A stretch of DNA of 53,023 nt, taken from the IMG/VR virus record IMGVR_UViG_3300025674_000057, positions 1 to 53,023 of that record, one strand, 5' to 3'. This document shows, one piece after another, positions 37,587 to 42,660 of the stretch. The notes under the pieces were generated by a model. It did no database searches. It was not told where the DNA came from and was given only the letters and a program-made list of their open reading frames with translations. The stretch is from a virus. The position numbers and the translations under genes are program-made. Every line of letters begins with the position of its first letter. The first letter of the stretch is position 1.

Positions 37587-37811
37587 TCAGCAACCGAACA
37601 CCAGGTCAGCGATCTGATCAACCTGGGACACCTTTCCGCCTGCTCGCATCCACTTGTAAGCAGGACCGCTGGTAGGGACGCGCCAGATCATGCACTCCTC
37701 ACCCATCCCATGGAATTCAGCGATCCGCTGGGCATGGTTGACGGAGGTTGCCCACCAGCAAGCGTGCTGATCGAACTTGGACCAGTAGGCGGGTTGAACG
37801 GCGAAGGTCAT
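37587..37811 (-). CDS. 74-residue protein, unknown function
   Basis: Starts MTFAVQPAYWSKFDQHACWW, then ATSVNHAQRIAEFHGMGEEC and MIWRVPTSGPAYKWMRAGGK. Trp- and Met-rich with no recognised domain. ATG is 23 bases after a perfect TATAAT. GC-rich codon use like the rest of the island. Confidence 0.65.
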   Translation of the reverse strand: MTFAVQPAYWSKFDQHACWWATSVNHAQRIAEFHGMGEECMIWRVPTSGPAYKWMRAGGKVSQVDQIADLVFGC

Positions 37812-37834
37812 CTTGGTTCGTTTGGTATGAAACC

Positions 37835-37840
37835 ATTATA
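37835..37840 (-). promoter_or_regulatory. -10 box (TATAAT) before the gene at 37811
   Basis: Minus strand GCCCCCTATAATGG, the same GCC-T/C-TATAAT arrangement as several other leaders and without a clear -35. Confidence 0.55.
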
Positions 37841-37924
37841 GGGGGCAGATCCGCCGCAATCGGGGAATGGGTGGACAGTACGCTCATCGTCACGCGGGCA
37901 GCCGAAAGTTAGTTATACAAACTC

Positions 37925-38836
37925 TCAGGGAGTTTGTGCAAACTTAGCGTTGTTGAAGTTAGCATGACTGAAACGCTCACGATTCACCAGTTTCATTGTA
38001 CCGAACTCATTGGAGTAGACATAACCTTCGGCGTCAATTCGATCAGATCCAATGTAAGCAGCAGGACCATCATTGCGGCAAAGGAAGAGTGCATCATCTT
38101 TGATAGATTTGATCAGTTTCCAGTAAGCAATCAGAGTGTAATCACAATCAAATGCATTATCATCAATCGGCGTACCTTCGCGGATGCACTTATTCAATGC
38201 CTTCTTAATCTCTGCTGCTTTCTTATCATCGACAAACTGAACACATTGCGCCATTTGCTTAGCGAACTTGATCACATCATCAAGGTCATGAAAACGGCGC
38301 AGTCCGTCATCATAATACCCAGAGAAGATCCGTGCCTTGGGTTTCACAAACTTACAGTTATGTCCATCCTCTAAGTTAACAGTCAGAGGGATTGCCCAAC
38401 TATCACGAAGGTCATCATTTGCCTCATAACGGGTATGTGGAGCAATGATGATTTCCTCATGAATTACTTCACTGAACTGATAGGTGATTGTGTTCGGAGT
38501 GTATTCTGACTGTCCACCGAATCCGATGAAGTCACCTTGGAAAATGCCATCTGTATGAGGCAACCAATCAAAACAAGCGTGAAGAATCTTTGCAACTTCG
38601 CCTGCATGGTTAGCATCAATGTCCGCATGAGATTCGTTGATCTTAATCTTTACTTTGTTGAAGACACTTTTGGTGCCCACGAAGAAATTACCCGTAGCAG
38701 GATTGCGTCCCCAAACTACAGCGGGAGCACCGTCGATCTTAACGGACAGGGCACCTGCTGCCTCAAACCAGTCCAGGGCGTTCAGGTCGCCCGTGAGGAT
38801 GGTGTCTTCGGGGTGTTCGATGTGTTTGTTTTGCAT
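37925..38836 (-). CDS. KxDG nucleotidyltransferase (ATP-dependent ligase-like)
   Basis: 303 residues from ATG 38836 (MQNKHIEHPEDTILTGDLNA). The motifs of the ligase/capping-enzyme superfamily are present in order. Motif I is K33-I-D-G-A-P in LSVKIDGAPAVVWGRNP, where Lys would carry AMP. A motif III-like element is GIFQGDFIGF (around residue 98). Motif IV is E270-G in AEGYVYSNEFG, and motif V is K282 in GTMKLVNR. FFVGTKSVFNK after motif I resembles proteins I recall from T4-like phages annotated as putative nucleotidyltransferases. Whether it joins RNA or DNA, or only nicks and repairs, cannot be said. The ATG is only six bases after a TATTGT -10-like box, so it may be made from a leaderless message. 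Confidence 0.8.
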   Translation of the reverse strand: MQNKHIEHPEDTILTGDLNALDWFEAAGALSVKIDGAPAVVWGRNPATGNFFVGTKSVFNKVKIKINESHADIDANHAGEVAKILHACFDWLPHTDGIFQGDFIGFGGQSEYTPNTITYQFSEVIHEEIIIAPHTRYEANDDLRDSWAIPLTVNLEDGHNCKFVKPKARIFSGYYDDGLRRFHDLDDVIKFAKQMAQCVQFVDDKKAAEIKKALNKCIREGTPIDDNAFDCDYTLIAYWKLIKSIKDDALFLCRNDGPAAYIGSDRIDAEGYVYSNEFGTMKLVNRERFSHANFNNAKFAQTP

Positions 38837-38842
38837 GAGAGT

Positions 38843-38848
38843 ACAATA
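38843..38848 (-). promoter_or_regulatory. -10-like TATTGT of the shared promoter module
   Basis: Minus strand CCCCAAAACCGTGTATTGT, the element shared with the modules at 39448, 40301, 40992 and 41319. Six bases separate it from the ATG at 38836. Confidence 0.5.
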
Positions 38849-38876
38849 CACGGTTTTGGGGTCTTGTGCGGGTTTA

Positions 38877-38901
38877 GTGGACAGTTCCCTAAAGTGTCCA
38901 C
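38877..38901. promoter_or_regulatory. Inverted repeat GTGGACA / TGTCCAC
   Basis: Perfect 7-bp arms separated by 11 bases, located about 30-55 bases upstream of the TATTGT box, a possible regulator site. The 38837-39056 gap otherwise holds this site, the -10 box and the terminator of the gene upstream. Confidence 0.4.
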
Positions 38902-39022
38902 AGTCGGCTGCCTGCGGCATCCCCTGGCTCTACAATAGGTTCACAACCGAAGGAGGGGCAGGGTCGCCCTGATGACGAAAAAAATCGACACTCAGGCAGC
39001 TCAATTTTAAATTAACTTAATT

Positions 39023-39049
39023 AAAAAAAAGGGGAGATTAAATCCCCCC
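39023..39049 (-). terminator. Intrinsic terminator after the 113-residue gene
   Basis: Minus strand GGGGGGAT-TTA-ATCTCCCC (8-bp stem, one G-U) followed by eight T. It lies just after the stop of the gene at 39057-39398 and separates it from the ligase-like gene. Confidence 0.85.
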
Positions 39050-39056
39050 GAATTAA

Positions 39057-39398
39057 TCAGGCAAACACATAACCACTGCAGAAATCTTCGGTCTTGTATA
39101 CATTCTGACCGTTAACTGCACCCACAAACTTTCTCACATACCAGAGGAAATCTTTCTGAAATACACCTTCACCAGCAATGCAGAATTCAGAGCAAAGTGC
39201 ATTCAAACGGGATTTTGTGGTGGTGGATTGCCAACCATCGTCAAAAATGGTCATGCTGGTGTCATCAATCATGGCAATCTTGTTGCCGTGCAGATACACA
39301 AAAGAAACACCATCCATGGTAACAACTTGAGTGTTTCCAGATGACCAGTTCTCATTTGCCTTGATAGCAGCGATCATCTGGGTTTCGATCTTACGCAT
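39057..39398 (-). CDS. Conserved cyanophage protein, 113 residues
   Basis: Starts MRKIETQMIAAIKANENWSS, then VSFVYLHGNKIAMIDDTSMT and FDDGWQSTTTKSRLNALCSE, ending VYKTEDFCSGYVFA. I recognise this as a frequent small protein of marine cyanophages and some other phages, with the invariant LHGN.IA and GGWQS.TTKSRLNA blocks. A beta-rich fold is likely. Function unknown. It is the first gene behind a full sigma70 promoter and ends in a strong terminator, so it is transcribed alone. Confidence 0.85.
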   Translation of the reverse strand: MRKIETQMIAAIKANENWSSGNTQVVTMDGVSFVYLHGNKIAMIDDTSMTIFDDGWQSTTTKSRLNALCSEFCIAGEGVFQKDFLWYVRKFVGAVNGQNVYKTEDFCSGYVFA

Positions 39399-39447
39399 GA
39401 GAGAGAAGAGAAAGGACGTGGGAGGGTGCTGTCCCCTCCACCTCTAT

Positions 39448-39476
39448 ACAATACAGCATTTTGGGGGTCGTGCCAA
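39448..39476 (-). promoter_or_regulatory. Sigma70-type promoter of the 113-residue gene
   Basis: Minus strand TTGGCA (39471-39476), 17 bases, TATTGT (39448-39453). Spacer CGACCCCCAAAATGCTG is nearly identical to the one at 40301-40329. ATG is 50 bases downstream. Confidence 0.7.
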
Positions 39477-39553
39477 AATCGTGTGTAGGTTGCTCAACCG
39501 TCCACCCGCGGCTGCGATTCTCAATAGTAAAAATACTTGAGAATCGAAACGGT
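39448..39553 (-). repeat. Promoter-hairpin intergenic module, copy 1
   Basis: About 105 bases with close similarity to 40301-40407: the promoter, the block GTCCACCCGCGGCTG, a 10-bp inverted repeat (CGATTCTCAA ... TTGAGAATCG, 39515-39546) and AAACGGTT. On the minus strand the hairpin comes first, then the promoter of the next gene. Confidence 0.75.
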
Positions 39554-39566
39554 TAGTGATAGAAAC

Positions 39567-39728
39567 TCACTGACCGTTTGTGTAACTTCCTAGAAGATGT
39601 TCACCCTGACGAACTTCGGCATAACCAAATTCTTCAGAGAGATCTAAACACAAACCCCATGCATCGTCGATATCAACAAAGGAAGAATTTTCGTAAGGTG
39701 CAGATGGGCAGTGAACAGAATAACGCAT
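39567..39728 (-). CDS. Conserved small cyanophage protein, 53 residues
   Basis: Starts MRYSVHCPSAPYENSSFVDI, then DDAWGLCLDLSEEFGYAEVR, ending LLGSYTNGQ. A mixed beta/alpha small protein that I believe recurs in cyanophages. Its 3' end can fold into a 12-bp hairpin with the following bases (AACGGTTAGTGA / TCACTGACCGTT). Function unknown. Confidence 0.75.
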   Translation of the reverse strand: MRYSVHCPSAPYENSSFVDIDDAWGLCLDLSEEFGYAEVRQGEHLLGSYTNGQ

Positions 39729-39761
39729 GATGATGTTAATGAAGGAACGAATGAGTTAGTG

Positions 39762-40016
39762 TTAACGAAGGAGTTGCAGTTTCACAACCTCAGGCACACT
39801 ATGATCCTCTCTCACAGTGTGAATGTGGAAATTAGGATTGAGACGTTGGCATGTAGCAATTGCATCCTCTTTAGTGGCAGCAATGTAACCCAACTCATCA
39901 CGCATAATGTGACCATTAGGACGTTCAAAACGACCGGAAATGATGAACTTGGTTTCGTGAATTGCCATAAGCTGATTGTCAGTTTGGAGTGCGATTGTGC
40001 AAGGGTCAGTGTACAT
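39762..40016 (-). CDS. Conserved small protein, 84 residues
   Basis: Open from ATG 40016 (MYTDPCTIALQTDNQLMAIH), ending LNPNFHIHTVREDHSVPEVV-type residues. An internal ATG (MAIHETKFIISG) could be the true start, because the first 16 codons resemble a leader segment that also precedes the gene at 41261 (TAC-ACY-GAC-CCY-TGC). The body has a beta-hairpin-like RFERPNGHIMRDELGYIAAT. Function unknown. Its start overlaps the stop of the gene upstream. Confidence 0.7.
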   Translation of the reverse strand: MYTDPCTIALQTDNQLMAIHETKFIISGRFERPNGHIMRDELGYIAATKEDAIATCQRLNPNFHIHTVREDHSVPEVVKLQLLR

Positions 40017-40276
40017 CAGTCGATGTAAATGTTTCGGAGGTCGTTACGATTGTCGCAGGATTCCCACACAGAGTAGAAAGAATTCCATGCACCTTCGTTA
40101 TCAACAAAGGAGTCAATATCGAGCATCTCACATACCCAATCATATGCCATATCGATGTCGGCATTTGTATCATTCACGAATGCACACATCTGACCCATAA
40201 TGTCATCCCAAGTTGCTTGCATTTCGGGGGAGATAGAGAACATGCCGTTTGAATAAGTGAAGAGGAAAGTTGCCAT
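40016..40276 (-). CDS. Small helical protein, 86 residues, paralogue of 41079-41261
   Basis: I use ATG 40276 (MATFLFTYSNGMFSISPEMQ), because the longer frame to 40342 runs through the promoter. The middle has MCAFVNDTNADIDMAYDWVC and a Trp-rich end (NEGAWNSFYSVWESC). It matches the gene at 41079 in spacing and motif (DAD...MVYDWME), so the two look like diverged copies. Both follow a copy of the shared promoter module. Function unknown. Confidence 0.75.
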   Translation of the reverse strand: MATFLFTYSNGMFSISPEMQATWDDIMGQMCAFVNDTNADIDMAYDWVCEMLDIDSFVDNEGAWNSFYSVWESCDNRNDLRNIYID

Positions 40277-40300
40277 TGCTTGTGTTTCTTTGACCCTTCT

Positions 40301-40329
40301 ACAATACATGATTTTGGGGGTCGTGCCCA
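40301..40329 (-). promoter_or_regulatory. Sigma70-type promoter of the 86-residue gene
   Basis: Minus strand TGGGCA (40324-40329), 17 bases (CGACCCCCAAAATCATG), TATTGT (40301-40306). ATG 40276 is 25 bases downstream. Confidence 0.65.
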
Positions 40330-40407
40330 TTTTGTGTTCCACCTATCCGACCGTCCACCCGCGGCTGCGATTCTCAATAATAAAAGTACTTGAGAATCGA
40401 AACGGTT
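40301..40407 (-). repeat. Promoter-hairpin intergenic module, copy 2
   Basis: Second copy of the module at 39448-39553, with the inverted repeat at 40368-40399 (CGATTCTCAA / TTGAGAATCG). Partial copies of the promoter part stand at 40992 and 41319. Confidence 0.75.
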
Positions 40408-40411
40408 TATA

Positions 40412-40570
40412 TCAACTAGCAGGAAAGTTACGGCAGACAGCATCACACAAAACCTTCACAAGTTCAGAGTCGTTTGTGATACCATACTCTTGGAAATACT
40501 CCTCAATGATACAATCAATGTCCTCCATAAGTTGTTCACGAGCAGTCAGCATTTCAAGATTAGTGTTCAT
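40412..40570 (-). CDS. Conserved small helical protein, 52 residues
   Basis: I choose ATG 40570 (MNTNLEMLTAREQLMEDIDC); further upstream codons give only a poor extension. The pattern LTAREQL.EDI...I.EYF..YGI, ending LCDAVCRNFPAS, is one I recall from cyanophages. Entirely helical. The stop is followed by the GATTCTCAA hairpin. Function unknown. Confidence 0.75.
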   Translation of the reverse strand: MNTNLEMLTAREQLMEDIDCIIEEYFQEYGITNDSELVKVLCDAVCRNFPAS

Positions 40571-40602
40571 TTTAGAATAGGAGAAAGATGATACGAAAGA
40601 CA

Positions 40603-40737
40603 TCAATAGTCGATGTTAGCCTTGAGATAATCTTCTACGTCAAACTTATCATCTTTCTCCCATTCTTCTTTATACTCGATGACATCGTAGATCTCACCGG
40701 GAGCATCAACAATTTCAGACCAAGTTGCATCAAACAT
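40603..40737 (-). CDS. Small acidic protein, 44 residues
   Basis: Starts MFDATWSEIVDAPGEIYDVI, then EYKEEWEKDDKFDVEDYLKA, ending NIDY. About one third Asp/Glu. Clean frame in an otherwise empty gap between two genes, with phage-like codon use. Function unknown. Confidence 0.6.
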   Translation of the reverse strand: MFDATWSEIVDAPGEIYDVIEYKEEWEKDDKFDVEDYLKANIDY

Positions 40738-40765
40738 AATCAAATAGCAAAGGGACAGTTAGTGA

Positions 40766-40984
40766 TTACCAAGAGAGAACAATACCCTGTCCAGGGTCAG
40801 CAATTCTCACATTTTCTTTCTGTTTAACAAACATTTTCTTCCAAGTTGATTGTCCATCAATCTCACCAACGATAAAATCTACGGTGCGGGTTGATACTTT
40901 CACCCCTGCCAATCCGTTGAGCACGAGTGAGCAACCTACGCAAACTTCAGAGAATGGAACAATCATTGGAGTGAAATGTCTCAA
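40766..40984 (-). CDS. Small protein, 72 residues, unknown function
   Basis: Starts MRHFTPMIVPFSEVCVGCSL, then VLNGLAGVKVSTRTVDFIVG and a basic segment (STWKKMFVKQKENVRI), ending GIVLSW. Looks beta-rich and soluble. The ATG lies eight bases after the TATTGT element of the promoter module, so the message could be almost leaderless. No recognised family. Confidence 0.65.
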   Translation of the reverse strand: MRHFTPMIVPFSEVCVGCSLVLNGLAGVKVSTRTVDFIVGEIDGQSTWKKMFVKQKENVRIADPGQGIVLSW

Positions 40985-40991
40985 CTTAAAT

Positions 40992-40997
40992 ACAATA
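40992..40997 (-). promoter_or_regulatory. -10-like TATTGT of module copy 3
   Basis: Minus strand CCCCAGAATCGTGTATTGT, upstream of the 72-residue gene. Only the promoter-proximal part of the module is kept here; the -35 (CGCCAC) is poor. Confidence 0.5.
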
Positions 40998-41078
40998 CAC
41001 GATTCTGGGGTCTTGTGGCGGTTTGGTGGACACCTTGCCGACCGTCACAGCGGGTCAGCCGCCGCGAGTATAAAGAAC

Positions 41079-41261
41079 TCACGGGCAGTTGTACCTAGAA
41101 TCGTTCATGTATTCTTTATACACCTCAGCAACTTCTTCCCAATGCTCATCACGAAGTTCACCACACATGTTCTCCATCCAATCATAAACCATGCCCCAAT
41201 CTGCATCATTTTCCATAATGAATTGAGGCAGAGACTGCAGGTAAAACTGGAAAGAATTCAT
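41079..41261 (-). CDS. Small helical protein, 60 residues, paralogue of 40016-40276
   Basis: ATG 41261 (MNSFQFYLQSLPQFIMENDA) is preferred over an in-frame GTG at 41327 that overlaps the promoter. The stretch DADWGMVYDWMENMCGELRD matches DADIDMAYDWVCEMLD in the protein at 40016. The C-terminus is WEEVAEVYKEYMNDSRYN. Acidic and helical. Function unknown. Confidence 0.7.
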   Translation of the reverse strand: MNSFQFYLQSLPQFIMENDADWGMVYDWMENMCGELRDEHWEEVAEVYKEYMNDSRYNCP

Positions 41262-41318
41262 GGCGAAAGTGCAGGGGTCGGTGTAAACCAAAATCAGGTC
41301 GTTTTCGAACTTGAAACT

Positions 41319-41324
41319 ACAATA
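41319..41324 (-). promoter_or_regulatory. -10-like TATTGT of module copy 4
   Basis: Minus strand CCCCCCAAAATCGTGTATTGT in the gap 41262-41364, 57 bases before the ATG at 41261. The immediately upstream GGGGGG/CCCCCC hairpin overlaps the region of a -35. Confidence 0.45.
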
Positions 41325-41333
41325 CACGATTTT

Positions 41334-41352
41334 GGGGGGATATCAACCCCCC
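41334..41352 (-). terminator. G6/C6 hairpin after the 103-residue gene
   Basis: GGGGGG (41334-41339) and CCCCCC (41347-41352) with a seven-base loop, just after the stop of the gene at 41365. There is no T-run, so it may stop or merely stabilise the transcript. Confidence 0.45.
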
Positions 41353-41364
41353 TTGTGACAGTTC

Positions 41365-41676
41365 TCAGATCGTCCGCACGTAGTTATAAACAGAGCGACA
41401 ATCGTTGTAGAATTCTTTACACTCAGGCACGAACACAGTATTAATCCATGCCCAGAAAGTCTTTGCACCTTCGATAACCTGAAGCACGAACAATTGAGTC
41501 CGTTCGGTCATATCATGCTCTTTCCACTTCTGAGCAATCACAGTAGCAATTGCAGCAACGATTAGGCACAGGTTCTCAACACCATCCATGAAAGTGTTGT
41601 AGTGTTTCTTATAATCAATCTCGACAATCATCTCCACGAATGCATCAACGGGAGGGAAAGATTTGGTCAGTTCCAT
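41365..41676 (-). CDS. Small protein with a hydrophobic segment, 103 residues
   Basis: Starts MELTKSFPPVDAFVEMIVEI, with a hydrophobic run NLCLIVAAIATVIA at about residues 35-48 and a second helix pair (FVLQVIEGAKTFWAWINTVF). It might associate with the membrane, although the hydrophobic run is short. A sigma70 promoter is upstream and a hairpin downstream. Function unknown. Confidence 0.7.
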   Translation of the reverse strand: MELTKSFPPVDAFVEMIVEIDYKKHYNTFMDGVENLCLIVAAIATVIAQKWKEHDMTERTQLFVLQVIEGAKTFWAWINTVFVPECKEFYNDCRSVYNYVRTI

Positions 41677-41736
41677 TGTTGTTTAAAAAAAAAGGATTTG
41701 TGGGGGAAAATGTAGCGAATTCCCGACCACAAAACC

Positions 41737-41765
41737 AACATAATCGATCTCGGCGCACAAGTCAA
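41737..41765 (-). promoter_or_regulatory. Sigma70-type promoter of the 103-residue gene
   Basis: Minus strand TTGACT (41760-41765), 17-base spacer, TATGTT (41737-41742), ending 61 bases before the ATG at 41676. Confidence 0.65.
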
Positions 41766-41796
41766 CCCATCTGCGCCAGTTCTCCAACTGTCCACC

Positions 41797-41825
41797 ATTC
41801 TCAATAAGACTTAGTTATTGAGAAT
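41797..41825. repeat. 11-bp inverted repeat ATTCTCAATAA / TTATTGAGAAT
   Basis: Perfect arms with a seven-base loop, the longest member of the GATTCTCAA hairpin family (also at 39515-39546, 40368-40399 and 42691-42745). The gap 41677-41873 holds this, the promoter for 41676 and the weak hairpin CCAGT/ACTGG (41853-41868 approx.). Confidence 0.6.
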
Positions 41826-41873
41826 CAATAAGATCTTTTAAATGAGAATGGGTCCAGTCTCCGAACTGGCACA

Positions 41874-42038
41874 TTAAAAGATATCGGAGTAATCCTTGAT
41901 GGTAATATTAATATCCTCGTCTCCTTCTAGCTCCAGAAGATCTTTCCAGTCAAGATCTTCTAGTTCTAGATCATCATAACACATGATGTCTAGTGTTACA
42001 CGTACTAGGCGTTTTTGTGCGACCATGTGTGCAGGCAT
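41874..42038 (-). CDS. Acidic microprotein, 54 residues
   Basis: ATG 42038 opens MPAHMVAQKRLVRVTLDIMC, a short basic segment, followed by the acidic YDDLELEDLDWKDLLELEGD and then EDINITIKDYSDIF. About 16 Asp/Glu fall in the last 35 residues. I recall cyanophage proteins with RVTLD...YDDLEL.DL.W.DLL. A TTGCGT-17-TATAAT promoter ends 24 bases before the start, inside the last codons of the other acidic gene. Possible DNA-mimic or regulator-binding protein; function unknown. Confidence 0.75.
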   Translation of the reverse strand: MPAHMVAQKRLVRVTLDIMCYDDLELEDLDWKDLLELEGDEDINITIKDYSDIF

Positions 42039-42061
42039 GACTCTCGTGCTGTGTGTACTAG

Positions 42062-42090
42062 ATTATATCATGCATAATGCTTATACGCAA
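42062..42090 (-). promoter_or_regulatory. Sigma70-type promoter of the 54-residue acidic gene
   Basis: Minus strand TTGCGT (42085-42090), 17 bases, TATAAT (42062-42067, perfect). Overlaps the end of the gene at 42068-42253. Confidence 0.75.
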
Positions 42091-42253
42091 GCGCATCATA
42101 ATCTAGTGCATCTCGTGTGTAGTCGTCATCGTCATATGAATCTAGTGCTTGTGCATCTAGTGCATATGATTGCATATATGTCTCATACATCTCGTCGAGA
42201 TCGTATGTGTAATCTTGTGTGAATGAGTAGTCGAGATCGTAGTCGTCGTACAT
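42068..42253 (-). CDS. Acidic Asp/Tyr-rich microprotein, 61 residues
   Basis: MYDDYDLDYSFTQDYTYDLD and then EMYETYMQSYALDAQALDSY, ending LDYDALAYKHYA. There are 16 Asp, two Glu and 13 Tyr, but only one Lys, one Arg and one His. It is extremely acidic, the composition of a DNA-mimic or of a scaffold with repeated Asp-Tyr. The DNA of its first half contains one palindrome copy (42190-42200), so part of the composition is dictated by the operator repeat. The reading frame is intact, ending at the next promoter. Its own promoters lie in the array upstream. A role against host DNA-binding enzymes is conceivable but unproven. Confidence 0.6.
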   Translation of the reverse strand: MYDDYDLDYSFTQDYTYDLDEMYETYMQSYALDAQALDSYDDDDYTRDALDYDALAYKHYA

Positions 42254-42286
42254 AATTCTCGTCGAGATTGTGTATGATGCTTTATG

Positions 42287-42315
42287 ATTATACTGTATTC
42301 TCGTCGAGATCGCAA
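42287..42315 (-). promoter_or_regulatory. Promoter with palindrome in its spacer (array promoter 1)
   Basis: Minus strand TTGCGA (42310-42315) then 17 bases, TATAAT (42287-42292, perfect). The spacer is the palindrome copy 42299-42309 plus six bases, the copy starting directly after the -35. The ATG of the acidic gene is 33 bases downstream, with a further palindrome (42257-42267) between. Confidence 0.75.
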
Positions 42316-42412
42316 GTCCCTATAATGCCTGATTCTCGTCGAGATGCATAATAATATATATGTATTCTCGTCTAGATTTGTGTTATTATGCACATAATGC
42401 TCGTCGAGATTC

Positions 42413-42441
42413 ATTATAGCATAATCTCGCCTAGATGTCTA
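42413..42441 (-). promoter_or_regulatory. Promoter with palindrome in its spacer (array promoter 2)
   Basis: Minus strand TAGACA (42436-42441), 17 bases, TATAAT (42413-42418, perfect). The spacer again consists of a palindrome copy (42425-42435) starting directly after the -35 and six more bases, exactly the layout of promoter 1. Confidence 0.7.
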
Positions 42442-42448
42442 GTCTAGA

Positions 42449-42543
42449 TTTTATAAGACTGTGTGGGTCTCAGAGTTTTTCGCCGCCCCGTGACTTGACG
42501 AACCGCGCTCCTTATGCTACGCTCGCTAAACTTGCATCAGGGA
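42449..42543. other. Spacer between palindrome array and tandem repeat
   Basis: No open frame worth calling. It holds a -10-like TATAAA (minus, about 42450) and a GC-rich stretch (42480-42540), with GCTACGCTCGC near 42516. Not tRNA-like on inspection. Confidence 0.5.
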
Positions 42544-42660
42544 GGCACCTTTACATAAGATTATCGGCACCTTTACATAAGATTATCGGCACCTTTACAT
42601 AAGATTATCGGCACCTTTACATAAGATTTCTATGAGATTATCGGCACCTTTACATAAGAT
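42544..42660. repeat. Tandem repeat, 22-bp unit, five copies
   Basis: Unit starts GGCACCTTTACATAAGATT and ends ATC. Copies begin at 42544, 42566, 42588, 42610 and 42643; the first three are identical. Copy 4 has 11 extra bases (TCTATGAGATT-like) and copy 5 degenerates into further ACATAAGA/TATGAGAT pieces to about 42682. The 22-bp period is close to two helical turns. It has no coding potential. A binding-site array or replication/recombination hotspot is possible. Confidence 0.85.

Larger units (their letters stand above)
42190..42448. repeat. Palindromic repeat array, consensus TCTCGTCGAGA
   Basis: Eight copies at 42190-42200, 42257-42267, 42299-42309, 42334-42344, 42366-42376, 42399-42409, 42425-42435 and 42438-42448, plus a half-site at about 42230. 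Spacing of the later copies is 35, 32, 33, 26 and 13 bases. The last copy is TCTAGTCTAGA, in which both arms changed yet stay complementary, suggesting selection for the palindrome. The one-base centre excludes a hairpin, so a dimeric DNA-binding protein is the likelier reader. Copies sit in promoter spacers (see findings). Confidence 0.85.

Noticed and set aside
38982-39010. Short plus-strand frame MTKKIDTQAAQF behind an AAGGAGG-like site
   Set aside because: Only 12 codons, on the strand that carries no other gene, and it lies between a leftward gene and its terminator.
39515-41825. Fur-type boxes (TGAGAAT half sites)
   Set aside because: Half sites face outward around 7-12 base loops and lack the 7-1-7 Fur arrangement; no iron-related genes nearby.
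42157-42414. An 85-codon leftward frame over the palindrome array
   Set aside because: It is a by-product of the repeats (its NLDE units translate the palindrome) and overlaps the acidic gene in another frame.
42190-42448. CRISPR array
   Set aside because: Repeats are only 11-14 bases, spacers are 2-56 bases and irregular, and no cas genes are present; promoter boxes overlap the repeats, which fits operators better.
42480-42540. tRNA-like sequence (GGTTCGTC on the minus strand)
   Set aside because: No matching acceptor, D or anticodon arms could be folded.
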